Assembly: GCA_026874595.1 (NCBI GenBank)
Contig: CM049314.1
Span: forward strand, 61,361,300 to 61,425,299
Direction: 5' to 3'
DNA: 64,000 bases
Origin: Sipunculus nudus
Taxonomy: Eukaryota; Annelida; Sipuncula; Golfingiida; Sipunculidae
Within the stretch, counting starts at the first letter, position 1. Every line of letters begins with the position of its first letter. Positions 10,143-23,239 of this stretch are shown one piece after another. The notes below the pieces were generated by a model. The model was not told the origin of the DNA. It saw only the letters and a program-made list of their open reading frames with translations, and searched no databases. The translations under genes and the position numbers were made by a program.

Positions 10143-12884
10143 GCAATAGACAAAGTGAGGTTTCCAACTTGCCCTGAGTGCAAGGACAGTCAACATTAAC
10201 ATGGAGATGTTATTGGGTCAGCCCACCTATAGTATAAGAAGGGTGGTAGGTAGCTCTAAAGGCTTACCACCGAACCATGAGAAACCCACATGTGGCTTTG
10301 TAGGGTGGCTGTCTGGTCAGCTATAGAGCCAGCTGTAGCAACATAACAATGATATCATCTAATACCTGATACCAGGTAATCATGTGGGTTCCACAAAATC
10401 ATGACCTGTAACAACGCAGAAAATAAAAAAAAAATAAATGATTTCAGGTTAACAAAGTATCTTCTGTGTTGCATAGCTGATAGGCTTTATAGTATTCCCG
10501 GGCAGTGTTTATTTAATTTATAAAGATTAACCTCTTCACAAAGCGGTTTGAAGTCTACTTTAAATAATTGTATGCTAAACTATCAACGTATATGAAAAAA
10601 ACAATTTTTGCCATTCACATTGCACGTTTATCTTTCACTAAACTGCCAAACCAGCTTATCGACAAGCAGCCCGCCCCGCCCGTACAGACTTACCGCGGCA
10701 CAAGCGCCCCGCATATTTGTCAATGTAAACTGCCTCGTGCAGAGCTTAAGTTTGTGTTGATACAAAATATACCTACATTCAATTAATTTTATCATATGTC
10801 AGAGTATGTTAATTGACATCCTGTGACTAAAGGCTAATGTTTCAATGCAAATTGATCGATATAGACAGGTATAAGGAATGTGTTTTGTTTAATGATGGTA
10901 CGTGGGTGCTGCCACCTACAGGCATTGAGAAGCACTAATAGGGACACTTTGGCTGAGATGCTGGCCAGGTGCTGGGGTGGGCCCACAAACTGTTCTGGAC
11001 TGAGCCCGTGGTAAGTATGTCAGCAAACATATACATACATGATGCAGCCCTTTAATGTGTGTGTGTGTTGCATGCTGTCTTTTATTTTTGTTCAACAAGC
11101 TGTGATAATCAAATGGGGAGTCTGCCAAAGGTGCGCAAAAGAACGAAACTAATTCTCTTTTTTTTTTTTAATTTCTGATGACACTTCTACATATCAGAAG
11201 AGACTGTGATAGTGAACATCGATCGATCCTGCTTTCCTTTTTGGGTTATCCCAAGGTCATGTTTGAAGGATCATCACCTACGTAAACGTTCTTCCAAAGT
11301 GTTCAAACCCCTATTAACTTGGCCCTCCAAAGACGCTGTAGAGGCTAATCTACCGATTCATTTTGGTCTTACATAGAAACAAGATGCACCATTCACTACA
11401 CATAATACAGAGTAGAAAAGCTATTTAGACGAATGGCACATAGGCTCAAGTACTTGGTCAAATTATAAACATGCAAATACATTCAAAATGCTTGTTTGGA
11501 TAATGCCAAGTGGAGGCTTCATCTTTGCTTGAAACTTTATCCTGTTTCCATCTCTGATGCTGCCATTGTAAAACATTGTGGGTCCCTGGAGTGTATAGAG
11601 CCTAGGGTTGACATAATGTCAGATCAACATTCTGCCAAGGAAAGCCATCAATCAACAATAAGCCTGCTTTCAGACATGAAAAACCACTTCGACTAAAAAC
11701 CTAAAAAAATAATTAATTTTCTGTGTATACATACATGTTGAGCATGCATTAGGCTGAAGGAAACTTTTAAGATATTGTTAGGGAGCACCCAATAAAAAAT
11801 GAGATATCTGATCAATAAAATCTCACTCATTGTGGCAGTGCCCTGCAATTTGCAGCAGTGCTTGGCATGAATTGAAATATGCATTGAACATGGAACAAAA
11901 TGCATTATGAACGAGGTCAGTTATTACATCTTTTAATGTAACCAACATGTTTTGAGCATATGAATTTCATAAACGTTTATCGACTTGTACAATATTTCAT
12001 TCCAGAACACTTCTTTGAAGGTTACTTTAAAATCATTTATTCCTTTATTAATGAATCCCACAAAAGAAGTATTGTAAGTTCCTGTGCATGTTATCTGTGC
12101 CTGTACCTGGATGTAGTAAGGGTGTTTCTAGTTCATGGTAAGTTTTCCATCAAAATCTTTAATAAATAACTTATTTTCTACAGGGAAAATGCTGTCCTAC
12201 TCTGTGCAATTATTATTCCCCTCTCTTTCAAATGTTTGAAGCTCCTTTACATGCTTATTTCTGAATATGGTATCCATACTTATATGTTCAAACAGACAAT
12301 CATGATGTGCGTGCTGACCTATATACACAGTACATATAAACATCAATGCCCTTGTCAAGCAGGGCCTTTTTGGGGGGCCATCACCCGTGCCTGGCACCTG
12401 GTCAGCAGCATAGCCGAAATAGCAGCATCGGCCTAATTGGTATGTCCCTCCAGGGGCTCCTTTGCATGTGTGTGTTTTGACTTTAACATAACTCAGTTAC
12501 ACAGATTGTGTAGGCTTGAAACATGTTTCTTCTCGGTCTGGTAGATGCAGGTGACCGTGTATATTATATAATTTAAAAAAAAAAGTTTGTTTAGATATAA
12601 TTGTATAGATTTCTTAAGGGCCCTTAATGATAAGTGATATTTAGTTACGCAAAAACACGGTGTCACACAGAGTTCACATAATTCTGAGAAGGACTGAAGC
12701 CTGAAACCACCGAACAGTGGCGGCATCTAGGGCTTTTCTGTCAAATCAAACCGTAAAAGTTAGGATTTTTTTTGTTCATATCTTTGATGCCAAGAGAGGC
12801 GTATCCTCCTTTTTTTCATGTGAATGAAAAGGAAATTTGAACGTAGGATGTATTCCATCTATTTCTCCCGTATTTTCTCTTTGA

Positions 12885-12885
<1 letters not shown>
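10143..12885. other. Non-coding: dispersed module, then unassigned sequence
   Basis: 10143-10760 continues the module interrupted by the transposon and matches about 19950-20520, including CACCTATAGT and TATAGAGCCAGCTGTAGC. The part from about 12500 resembles 23240-23400 and 37080-37420 and belongs to the duplicated LINE-bearing segment. I see no gene in 10760-12500; the open frames there are short and unrelated to known proteins. Confidence 0.45.

Positions 12886-12947
<62 letters not shown>
12886..12947. repeat. (TA)n microsatellite
   Basis: About 60 bp of uninterrupted TA dinucleotides. Confidence 0.95.
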
Positions 12948-12949
<2 letters not shown>

Positions 12950-12954
12950 CCTTT

Positions 12955-14640
12955 CTTCCGAGGACTTTTGCATTGTCTTGATTAGGGCTTATCTGTGTGC
13001 ACCAAAGAGATAGGAACGAGATGTCTACGTACCATAAAGTCTATCCTGTGGGTAAAATCCTGGATACATATGCCATGTTGTTAGCCAAGATTTTTTATCT
13101 TGTGACTTGGCACAGTCTTTCCTAACATGATAAATAACCTCTTGTTGGATGAAGTTGAGCTGTTTGGGAATATCAGGCAACTTTCGACAGAAACGAGCTT
13201 TTTGTAATTTTGTTTGGCTTTCTGAGGCCCTCATGCCCATAGGCAGTTAAGAAGAATACCTCCTCTAACATAGACATGTCACACACTTGAAAATCACTAT
13301 ACCTAGGTGAAAGGTTATCAGGTTATTGTCTGTGTCACCCAGAACCTCTTTGTGGCTTAAGGCAAGGATTAGTGAAATTCAGTTTCTTGAAAATCTTCTA
13401 TCCCTGACACAATACAATGAATAAGGTGTGCAGTTCTTCTTTCAGCCTTTGGTATGTTCAGCAGTCATCACTGCACTTTGCCTTTGTAATCTCGATATCC
13501 AGTGTGTTTCCCATCCTGGTGTTTACACAGTAACACAAATGAAAACACATTTTGTTTCAATCGGGTAGACCGCAGGTGTTGTTGATGCAAAGCACACACC
13601 TACAAGCACCATGGCAGACATCTATAGGCACCAAAAACCGTTGCAGTTCCAGTTACCGAATTGGTTAATTAGTTTGTTCCATGTTTGGTGGTCTTTGGAT
13701 ATTTTAGCTTAATAAGGTTAATTAGAATTACATGGACTTTATGTTGAAGGAGGGGCTGGGTGGGGGGGGGGGGGATGGGGGGGGGGGGGGGAGGCATATC
13801 ATCCTCGGCTTTTAGTACCTTTTTGTTCCTCGTTTATTTTACTAAAAAATTAAAAAACATAATTTCTTCTTTCCTGATAATTATGCTACACACTCAATAG
13901 ATCGAGTAGGCTAGCTCCTCCTCGTAAACCCAGTGAAATTATAGAGTATCCCTTCAAAGCTGTTTATTTTTCCAGTTTAGTTTTCATGTTATCCTACCTC
14001 ATCCAGTTTAAGTTGAAAGACAATAATTATCCTAAAAACCATTGATTGGACAGGGTGTGCAATTCTACTTTCAATCTGTTGTCTGTCCAACTGTCATAAG
14101 CACACTTTGCTTCTGACCTTGACTTCCAATATGTTGCTTCTACCCTGCCTTTTCTTGGTGATAACAATTGAATGGTATCAAATGCCATCCAGGGTCACAA
14201 GAGATGGTGTTTCTGAAGCATGGAGCACACGTTGCATACCCTTTATGAGGTTTCTCCACACTTGGAGGTCCGCAACAGCTTCAACCGGTGTCTCTTGGAT
14301 AGCGTAGGCAGATCTTACTTCTCTTTTGCCAATGTCCTTAAAACGGGAATTAGGGGAACTCCTGGCCTGATTCGAAATTTAGTTTTAATTTCGGTGATCA
14401 CAGGGAAGATTGTAATTGATTTGGAGTAGGGAGGACGTCTGTACCGGTTACTTTGTCTTCCTATTAAATGCTAATTGTTAAAGGGAGACACCTCATATGG
14501 TAAACATTAAGCCTTGTCCTTTAGTTCGTGTGCATGTGTGTCCACATCTCCCGCTACCATAGAGGATGCTGCTGAAAACACACGCTTACCCCATCTTCCT
14601 CTTTGTGTTCAGGTTCAGGTTCCTGTTTTTCCCAAACACG
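12955..14640 (-). mobile_element. Decayed LINE (non-LTR retrotransposon) 3' part, upstream of copy A
   Basis: On the minus strand the frames retain pieces of a LINE endonuclease-reverse transcriptase C-terminus. ACVFSSILYGS (about 14585-14551) corresponds to the usual ACVLSTLLYGSE block, and DKVTGTDVL follows it. Many stops and frameshifts are present. Related copies lie at 23240-24270 and 36541-38640, each upstream of an SLC22 copy, so the fragment was duplicated with the genes. Two G-rich runs (about 13762-13791) interrupt it. Confidence 0.6.
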
Positions 14641-14689
14641 TTTAACCTTTTATAATGTAAACCACTTAACCTTTAATTATAATTGATTA

Positions 14690-15400
14690 AGGATACAGTT
14701 TCATGTATTCTGGTTCATATTAAAATGTTTTATTTATGTTAAAGCAACCATCCTTTCGTAAATTATAATTACATAATTACATTAATATTACATCAAGTCA
14801 CATTGTACTGGCGATTCTGTTTTCTGCAGGTGTGCGCTTGAAAGTATATTGTCGTTATTCGTGCATAGTTTCTCAGTTAATATCCTATCATACTGACATA
14901 CAGAAAATTTAATCATGTTATGTTAAATAGGCCTCAGATCTCCCATTCTAAGTGAAATAATTAACTTTATTGATTAGGCCAGGAGAACCTTGATTCATAT
15001 TCCAAGTGTAGCACATAAGATCAGCATTCGATACATAGTTACATAGTCCAAATGTAACATATGGTATCATTACTCAATTTCCGAAATAAACATGCATAAG
15101 TCACCGAGACCAATTAATTGCACAGGTGCTCACATGCTACACATTGTTGTGACTATCCTTTTCCTGTTGATTAGCTCGACTGTTGTAATATCACGAACAT
15201 GTTAGGACGATTTCGACACAAAACAAATGATTGCGGAGGAAAATTTAACCATTCGGAGGGTATTCCTTAAAGAATTGTACACACCCGAACTGGCTTGGTT
15301 GTGTGAGAGTTCAACAATATCATGCATCGGCTTATAACTGCTGATTAGTGTAAGTGAAATATTTGGTACTTCAGCAGGTTAAAAAAATCTTAGGCTGTCC
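14690..15400. other. Conserved upstream flank of copy A
   Basis: Non-coding. It begins with GGATACAGTTTCATG, also found at 24325, 32668 and 38699 upstream of the other copies, and stays alignable by eye to copies B-D up to the promoter. This marks it as part of the duplicated unit. Confidence 0.55.
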
Positions 15401-15407
15401 ATGTTAA

Positions 15408-15545
15408 GATAAATATCCGTTTGCAGTTATTCAGTGGACGATTTGGTCACCTATAGTACACCATCACATATGATCACGACAAGATGGAACCAAGAGTAAC
15501 GAATGCCTGATATTCTGTTACATCAGTGATATTTTAAGGGAAAAG
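15408..15545 (+). promoter_or_regulatory. Candidate promoter and non-coding first exon of copy A
   Basis: A TATA-like GATAAATA at 15408-15415 is followed by CCGTTTGCAGTTATTCA, and the segment ends at the splice donor AAAAG|GTAAGAATA (exon end 15545). The same order, TATA-like box, GTTTGC.GTTATTCA, then AAG|GTAAGAATA, appears upstream of C and D. A 5'-UTR exon spliced to a second segment just before the ATG is inferred; no transcript was available. Confidence 0.5.
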
Positions 15546-15743
15546 GTAAGAATAAAGTTGATCGGATAATGTTACTGGTCTTATATATTTATCCGCAAAG
15601 CAAAAAATATTTCCCCCACGCTTAAATGCTAAAGACATGTACATTATAACAATGTAAAAAACTTTACCATACATTATTTATGTTAGACAAAGAATTTTAC
15701 ACATATCAGCAATAACATATCTATGTTAGAAGCAGGTCATAAA

Positions 15744-18528
15744 ATGGAGGGAAATACACAGAACAATGATTCGGAGAAGTTAGGACGGCACCAGATTATA
15801 GGCATATGTGTGGCTCTTCTCGTCCAATGGGTGTGCGCTATTCATGACATGGGATATAATTTCTTCGCCGCAACACCCGATCATTGGTGTGCTTTCGAAA
15901 CACAACCTCAGCTAGTAAATCTTACAGATTATCAATGGAAGTTAATATCTATCCCAAGAAAGGTTGGTATAAATATACATAATTTAACGGGTTGCATATA
16001 ACGGTGGACATAACTGTTTCGCCTTTTGAAGTTTGCTGTTTTGTCGAAGCCGTTTGAAGACTGGATTTGTGTAATAATAGGGGCTCGTCCGGGATGGAAC
16101 TTTTGAGGCCCAGGGATTATTTATTGATAACCGCCACCTAATTCATCAACGATGTAACTCCTGGTATCATTATTTATCAACCATCAATAAGAGTTTTCTC
16201 TGCTTTAAGCAGATAACATAGTAGCAAAGAAATATATAAATGATGTCATCTGCAATCCTTTTTATCTTCCAAACTCGTAATCAATTTAAAATTCACTATA
16301 TCGTTAAGTGTTCAGGGAACATGCAATGTTTACTTACGATTAAAACAATGTGCCTATATTTGACCTGTGTCAATATTAAATGTTTCATATGTCGGAAGGC
16401 GTATATATAAATATAAATTTAAAAGTCAATATACTTAAAACTTTTTAGAAAAAGATATTATAGTTTTATCACCCATATTCTAAACATTATAAATGCAATA
16501 TGGGTTACATGTTTTTCTCTGTTTCACATGAAAATTTTTCGAACCTTATCACGTTCATTTTTATACCTCGCACAAGTAGTCCCATGGGAAATATTGTGGT
16601 TTATACGAAGATCCCTCGGATGATTTTCTGGAATTTACCTTGCATCAAAAACTATTGCCTATTGTCCTATATAACCAGAAAACCATCTAGACGTGATAAT
16701 TATTCCTTTCTCACAGTTTATGTAGACGTAAAGTGAAATTGGGATACAGGTATAGACGTGGATATGAATATACAGAAACATTGAAGACCAAAAATAATAT
16801 GGATAACATCACATTTTATTATTTACCTCTCATATAAGTCAGGCCTGTTTCCATCAGATTCATATATTTCTTGCATTAAGTATGATCGGTAAGGAAAAGC
16901 ACATATAATCCCCGTGCGTAATATTCAGACAAACAAACAAACAGAGTTGAATACTCTCCTGTGCTAACTTGCATCTAAAAAAAAGGACGACCGCATTTCG
17001 TATTTAGATTTTCAACTCCGAGCATGAATTAGTAAAATAAGTGTGTTCTTTTTTTACACACATGCAGATTCAGGACGGTCAACGAAAGTTCAGTCAATGT
17101 CGGATCTACTCTTGGGGAACATCTCCAAATATTTCGCCTACAGAAATCTGGGATATATACAATTCTCCTCTGAATGGAACTACTCCGGTCGAAAAGAAAC
17201 TGACCTCGTGCTCCAGATGGGAATATGATCGAGTCAGTGGCGTCTATAACTCTTTAGTGACAGAACATGACTTGGTTTGTGATAGAGCGTGGTTAAAATC
17301 CACGGTAGCCTCTGTCTTTGCCATTGGTACGATAATAGGAACGCCAGTATTTGGATATTTTGCAGACATATTTGGCAGAAGGAAGGTACTGATATTAACG
17401 AGTTTGGTGACAGTTGGGGTTGCTATAGGTTTGGCTTTATGTGAGGATCTAGTGCTGTTCATTGTAATGCGTTTTATTGTATCATGTTTCATAAACGGAG
17501 CTAACTGTGTCAGTTTTACCTATGCTATGGAAATCGTGGAACAAAGTCAGCGCTCCCTCGTCGCAAGTATGATGTGGATAGCATGGGCATTTGGGGAAGC
17601 GGCTTTATCTGGTATTGCATACTTTCTTCGGAAGCTTTTTGACTTCATGATAACATCCGCTTTGTGTACTGGTGTAATCCTTATTCCGATTTGGTTTATT
17701 CCCGAATCTAGCCATTGGCTAATCGCCAAAGGGAAGAGTATGGAAACGGCAACCACTGTTACATCCTTGGTAAAGAATAACAAGTACCAGGTTCATGAGC
17801 GTTTATCAGAAAGTGACAAGAAGGATGACGGCGGAGAGGAAACAAAGCTCATGGATTTAGTTAAAACGCCAGGTATTCGAACGTTATCCTTGATTCTTTG
17901 GATTAACTGGTTTACTGTTTCAATGATATATAATGCGATATCTTGGAATGCCTCAGATATCGCAGGGAATATATATTTAAACGTTTTGCTCTCTGGAGCA
18001 GTCGAACTCCCGGCGTACATAATATCGGTACCCCTCTTGCAGAAACTAGGTCGCCGGATATCGTTTTCCGGAACTAACATCCTAGCAGGGGTCTTCATGT
18101 TGTGTTCTATGGCGGCCCCTGCAGTGCAGATTACCATGGTAATGTTATCGAAGTTCTTCGTGACAATATCCTTTTCTGTAATTTTTCAATGGACGACTGA
18201 GCTCTACCCTACAGTAGCTAGGTCATCAGGGCTTGGGGTTGCTAACATATGGGCTGGAATAGGAGCTTTGGTTTCCCCATATTTGCCTCTATTTGGACCA
18301 TGGGTGTTACCGACCACATGCGGCTTGCTGTGTGTAGTAGCTGCCATCCCCAGCTTTCTTCTTCCGGAGACTCGGAATAAGGAGCTACCATCTAACGTTA
18401 AAGATGCGGAAACAATAGCAAAGAAAGAGATCTTTGATCGCGTGAACTGTTGTAAACGGAACGAGGAACAGGATTTACTATTCAAGGGAAACGCAGAGGA
18501 AGACTATGGAACCAACGCTGGAATTTAA
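15744..18528 (+). CDS. SLC22-like organic cation/carnitine transporter, copy A (intact)
   Basis: Two coding exons: 15744-15962 (73 codons, donor AAG|GTTGGT) and 17068-18528 (acceptor ACATGCAG|ATT), phase 0, giving 559 aa. An in-frame ATG at 15723 exists, but MEGN at 15744 is the start shared by paralogues. Residues: helix 1 about 20-45 then FFAATPDHWC; extracellular loop with NLT and NIS glycosylation sites and several cysteines; MFS motif GYFADIFGRRK (about 169-179); PESSHWLIAKG (about 285) at the intracellular loop; WINWFTVSMIYNAIS in helix 7 (about 351-365); KLGRRIS; TELYPTVARSSG (about 449-460); LPETRN (about 505). These are the SLC22 signatures and the length is normal. Likely a plasma-membrane uniporter or symporter for organic cations, zwitterions or carnitine-like solutes; substrate not predictable. 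No lesions. Confidence 0.93.
16078..16095 (+). other. tRNA-Pro primer-binding-site-like sequence in intron of copy A
   Basis: TAGGGGCTCGTCCGGGAT differs by one base from the complement of the mature tRNA-Pro 3' end including CCA. Equivalent sites lie at 25353 (B), 34158 (C) and 40205 (D). It probably marks an old LTR-retroelement insertion that predates the gene duplications. Confidence 0.5.
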
Positions 18529-19310
18529 AATGATTTAAGATTTCATAAATTTAAGAGAAGGATACACACCTTTAATTTGCCTTGGCGTACTTCTGTTATG
18601 TCACAAATACCATGCAAGAGGCCATCATATGGAATATTGAATCTATTTGTAACTTTTTTTTATAAATGTGACCTAAAAGGATACTGTCTTTTAGAGTGAG
18701 AACCAGATATGAATCAAGCGCTACACATTGGACACACTGAACTAATCACTGCGGAAAACACCTGGCGTGCATTCAGTGCTATTTTATGGATATTTTAGAA
18801 CTGCACAAACTTGTAATCAATCGTCTCCCGTATCTTGAACCCAGCTATAAAGCCTGTAGCTAAATAGGTGGGACCAGGGTCTTTAATGAGGGAAACCTTT
18901 TATTTTCAAAGTTGTACATTACAAGTTGATCTCAAGTTGGTGTTCAAAGCTTTTACATAATATATATTTATATATTGAATGGATTATGAAAAAAACATAT
19001 GACAAAAATTATGCCCCTATTAAAGAAATATTGTGCCATCTAGTATAAGTGTAAGAAATATATCTTACTGAGTCTCATCAGAATACATCACGTTGGTTTT
19101 ACTGCAGTCATATTCTCATTTTGTGCCTTTGCTTTTGTTGAAATTACAAGCAGAATAACAAGCTGACGGCTCAGATTTCCGTATCATAGACAGGGCTTAG
19201 GCTACAGTACTAAAGCACTGCCTGTTCTTCTGTTTCATTATTTGGTGGACAAATTGTAAAAATTGAGTACTTGCAAACTATGCCGTCAGAGATGTTCATT
19301 TCGATAACAT

Positions 19311-19312
<2 letters not shown>
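18529..19312. other. 3' flank of copy A, shared with B and D
   Basis: Non-coding. The segment around GCTACACA (18720) and the block TGCAGTCATATTCTCATTTTGTGCC (in part, 19104 onward) match 42890 and 43520 downstream of D, so the duplicated unit extends about 0.8-1.2 kb beyond the stop codon. ATTAAA near 19018 is the clearest polyadenylation-like signal I noticed. Confidence 0.5.

Positions 19313-19347
<35 letters not shown>
19313..19347. repeat. (TA)n microsatellite
   Basis: Short uninterrupted TA tract. Confidence 0.95.
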
Positions 19348-19349
<2 letters not shown>

Positions 19350-19439
19350 TGTTTTGTCTATTTGATATATATATTTTTTTTTCAATTGAATTTTGTTGAT
19401 AGTTCTTATCTTTAAAAATAGAAAGAAAAATGAAAGGGA

Positions 19440-20540
19440 ATTCCTTTTCAGATGGCCAGACGGATGGTGTTTGCATATGCTGTGTGGATATCCACAAACA
19501 AATGGCCATATCTACAGACATCGAAAGGCATTACAGTTAAATGTACCCACTCAAAGGGGTAAATCAGTTTGTTCCTTGTTTGGTTGTTTTTGCCAAATCT
19601 AAATTTAGTATTCTTGAGGAGGACAGCCTCTGAAACTTCACGGGTTGTGTTTTGTGTTTCTCCCACAGATAAAACAAAGCCGCATTTAAATTTTAAATCG
19701 CCAAATCGGACGAAAGGTCTGTTTCAATTTCTAAGGATTGGTAATATTAACCGAAACATTCTCTATTACCAATCCTTGTACTCAAAGTAATAATTACGTT
19801 ACATTTGCTTTGGATATTTTTAAAGGTTTCCCCTTATGTCGATTAACGTGTAGCTGCTTAGCACGACGTAATGCTCTGAATTAGTGCCATCGTATGAGAG
19901 GTTGGCATATACGGTCGGATAGGTGCACACGTGAATCCCAATCATTCGATAGAGAGAAAGTTAGGTTTCCACGACTGCCCTGAGTACAAAGACAGCCTAC
20001 TTCACTTAAAGGGGTTATTGAGTCAGTCCACCTATAGTGAAAGACGGGTGGAAGGTAGCTCTGATGTCTTACAACCCTACCATAAGAAGCCTACATAGGG
20101 CTTTGGATGGGGGCTCTCTAGTCAGATATAGAGCCAGCTGTAGCCACATGCCATATATTTCATGACTACAGGTAGCAATGCGGGTTTTACAAAATCGTGA
20201 TTTGAAGCCAGTTCATAGAATAAAAAAAAAGATTTTAAGTTACTTAAGCATCATCTGTATTGCATAACTTGCACGCTTAATAGTATGCCTAGGTAAATGA
20301 TATTTGCATATTGTTAATTAAATGTATTCAGCGTTGTCTTTTTCCAATGCACTTTGAAGTCCACTTGAAATGGTATTATACTTAAATATCGATGTAATTG
20401 AAGGACCATATTTGTATTTCATATAACACATTTACCTTATACTAAATTGCAAAAACAGCTCATGAACCCGCAGCCCGGCCCGGCTGGTAGAGACTTATTT
20501 GTTCTATCCGCTTCACAAATTTCTCAATTATTACTGTAGA
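19440..20540. repeat. Dispersed module: second copy, without the transposon
   Basis: From about 19800 the sequence matches 6760-6887 joined to 10134-10760, including ATTAACGT.TAGCT, TGCCCTGAGT, CACCTATAGT and GAGCCAGCTGTAGC. It serves as the empty site for the MULE-like insertion. The first part (19440-19640) resembles 13560-13690 and 37550-37700 of the LINE-bearing segments. Confidence 0.6.
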
Positions 20541-22385
20541 TCCTAGTCATTCACGGACAACAGCGAAATGCTTGGTATTACTGCTTTCAAAGTTTATTGC
20601 GTATAATAAAGGTCTGAAACACAATGAAACTGAAACAATAGAATACAATTTACAAATATAAAGTTGTAATTCAGCTGATTGTAAATTACATATACTATAT
20701 TCTTGAAAAACATGTAGTAAAGTTCTTTAGAAATTATCTCAACATAATTTATACACTCGAAGACGAATGTAATAGGATATATATACCTTAAAAGCAAATT
20801 TACTGAAAAATGTACAATTTTATATAATGGGAAAAACTCACTATCGATGTGAAGTAAAAATACTAAGGCTGATAAGAACATCCATAGTACAACATATGTA
20901 CACAAACGTATTACTCTTTAGGTGATCATGTGCTTCAATCTGTCGAGCGGGTTATGAACTAAACCACCTAATAGCCACCAGAGCGTCTATTAAACATGGG
21001 CGTTGTAACTCTATACTATATTCATGTACTAACTTACAAGTTTATGTTTATATATACATTTTCAATAAAAAAAAAACACATGTGAGCCCTCTTAGTAATA
21101 ATAACATGCCTGTTGGACGTTACATATTAGATCCGTAAGTTACTGGCAAACATACCTCGTAGCAACTCATGAAGTCTCGGATAAAGTCTCAAATGTTCTT
21201 CTTTTATGGACCCAGATATATCAATTAATAATGATGGACGTGCAGCAAACATCTTTACAGTATAGTTTTCCAGTACAAACGTTACTGTTCGAAGGTGTGG
21301 TAGAGTAAATATATTATTACTCCGGTACAGAAAACCGGTTAAGCTGCGTTCCCTTTGGAGTCAAAAAGCTGCACTACTTAAACGACATCTACATATTCAA
21401 AGCCACTAATATATTGGCCAGAGGGAACTCATTAAATCAGGTTCAAATACATTCATTTGTATTCAACTTTAACAATCCTCAATAAAACTTCTAAGTATAC
21501 TCGCATAGCTATTTTCTTAAAACAGATTAATAGAACTATCTTCTCTCAAGTTTGTTTTCGTGCCCAATAGAACTTTCAAGTTGGACTTAATTCTGCTCAT
21601 ATTATATGTATAGACACGATAAACCCCGTCGAATAGGGTTCTTAAGTGTGCTCATTATATGGTATACCTATATTCGTGTAGTATTATCGTATGCTAGAAT
21701 ATGTAATTCGACTATCTTGCGAATAATGTCCAATGTTCCAATACACATTAATCGATATAGACAAGAATGACACCTGTAAGTCTTGTCGTTCAGGTGACCA
21801 TTTATATCATATACCGTCTAAACTCTTTCATTCGCCCTTTGTTCATCCACCAACCTCGCCTACCGCCAACAAATGACAAAGTCCCGATTTCCTTACTTAT
21901 TATTTGCCTCGTTCATTTGGCAGCCTCGCCATCCGCCATCCGCCTTTTTTTTTACCAAAAGTGCCACATTCCCTTGATGATATGCCGACTTCCTGATCCC
22001 AACTTAAGACAAGTCGGGAATATTCAATCAAGCCGGCGTATTATCGCTCGGGCTCAGCTGACCTGGCCGCGTTTGTGTTTACAACATGTCACGCCTCACT
22101 GCTCATGGATCGAGTACTCGGTACCACTGATTAATTAATGACTTGACTGAGTTGTTTGGGGACAGCTGTCATCAGCCGAGTGACCGGTTTTGGTTGAAGT
22201 GCCATTTAATGAGGTTAACCACATGAGTACTTTGGGGCAATAAACGGAAACACGGACGTTCAAAGACTGTAAATTCAATATTTGTTTACAGTTTGCGACT
22301 GTAAAGGAGATTATTTCAAGTTTCCTATCAATTAAAGGTCTTTGTGAATTATAAACAACAGTGAATCTACAGGGATGGATTGTCC
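20541..22385. other. Intergenic, nothing recognised
   Basis: AT-rich sequence with short random open frames on both strands. A short block near 21750 (ATCGATATAGACA) recurs at 10855, another trace of dispersed repeats. No gene or RNA can be supported. Confidence 0.4.
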
Positions 22386-22389
22386 TCAG

Positions 22390-22905
22390 TGACGCAGTTC
22401 GCTGGACGAAGCGTCCCTAGGATTCCGTAAGCAGCGCCACCATCCGCAATTGTTGGAAACACACAGGGGCTAAACCCGGATGGGGGGGGGACCAGTTATA
22501 AGAAACAGATCGGCAAGACGGTCCAGAAGAAAACAGTATTCTTCCGCGTCTACAATGAGTTACAGATAGCCTCGGGATTGATCACAGTGCAGCAGACCAC
22601 ACGTATGTCTCCTCAGGAATTTGTCAATGCCGACCAGAACATCGGAATGGCACAACCTTTCAGCAATTAAGATATCGTAGAAACAGTAACAGGCAGCGAT
22701 GATACAGCCAGTTTGAACTGTGAACCTGAGGAAATAGTTCCCAACCTCCGCCCGCATCGGCGGAAGTCCGCCAGGCCATGAAGACCGTTTTACGATATTT
22801 CGAGAGCTCCAACAAGCGCGTAAAGTCGGTTATTGACGCATCTAACAGGATGGACCAAAGAATAACAGCTTCTCAGTCACAAGCTGGTAAACAATGCTGC
22901 ATTAC
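22390..22905 (+). pseudogene. Remnant of a transposase C-terminus, probably pogo/Tigger type
   Basis: A relatively GC-rich island in AT-rich DNA. Plus-strand frames give pieces reading ADQNIGMAQPFS, an in-frame stop, DIVETVTG, a 1-nt shift, then AEVRQAMKTVLRYFESSNK and KSVIDASNRMDQRI (about 22760-22880). The order D-I-V motif, acidic stretch, then EVRQAMKTVLRYFE resembles the C-terminal tail of Tigger-derived transposases. Stops and frameshifts show it is dead. The family assignment rests on this resemblance only. Confidence 0.4.
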
Positions 22906-22911
22906 GTATTT

Positions 22912-23235
22912 TTTTTTTGGGGGGGGGGGGGGCAAACTCGGATGAAAGTCAAGCGACACAAGAAGGACCATCGAGAATTTTATATTTTGACCGGATATAT
23001 TACACATTATATCTTTGTTGATAAACTGTACACACTGTATTTTTTCCTGTAGTTATTTGTACCTTTTTTCTATGTGAAGAGAGTAAAAAAATTGTGCACA
23101 ATGTAATTTTTTAGTATAACTAGTTAAAAACGAGCCTAATAAATGCATGACCCGATTTAAGCTACACTGCCCAAGCCATTTGGACCCTCGATCAACCGCC
23201 ACACTCGCTTACCGCAAAAATTCCCCCGGAATATA
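22912..23235. other. Non-coding, with a T/G homopolymer run
   Basis: TTTTTTTTGG followed by a run of G at about 22911-22932, then AT-rich sequence. Nothing recognised. Confidence 0.5.
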
Positions 23236-23239
23236 TATG

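Noticed and set aside
16078-16095. A tRNA-Pro gene on the minus strand
   Set aside because: Only the 3' end plus CCA is matched; there is no anticodon arm or 5' half, and a gene would not encode CCA.
17244-18485. Minus-strand open frames inside copy A, with matching ones in B and D
   Set aside because: They are antisense to the SLC22 coding exon and mirror its codon pattern; their conservation follows from the sense gene.
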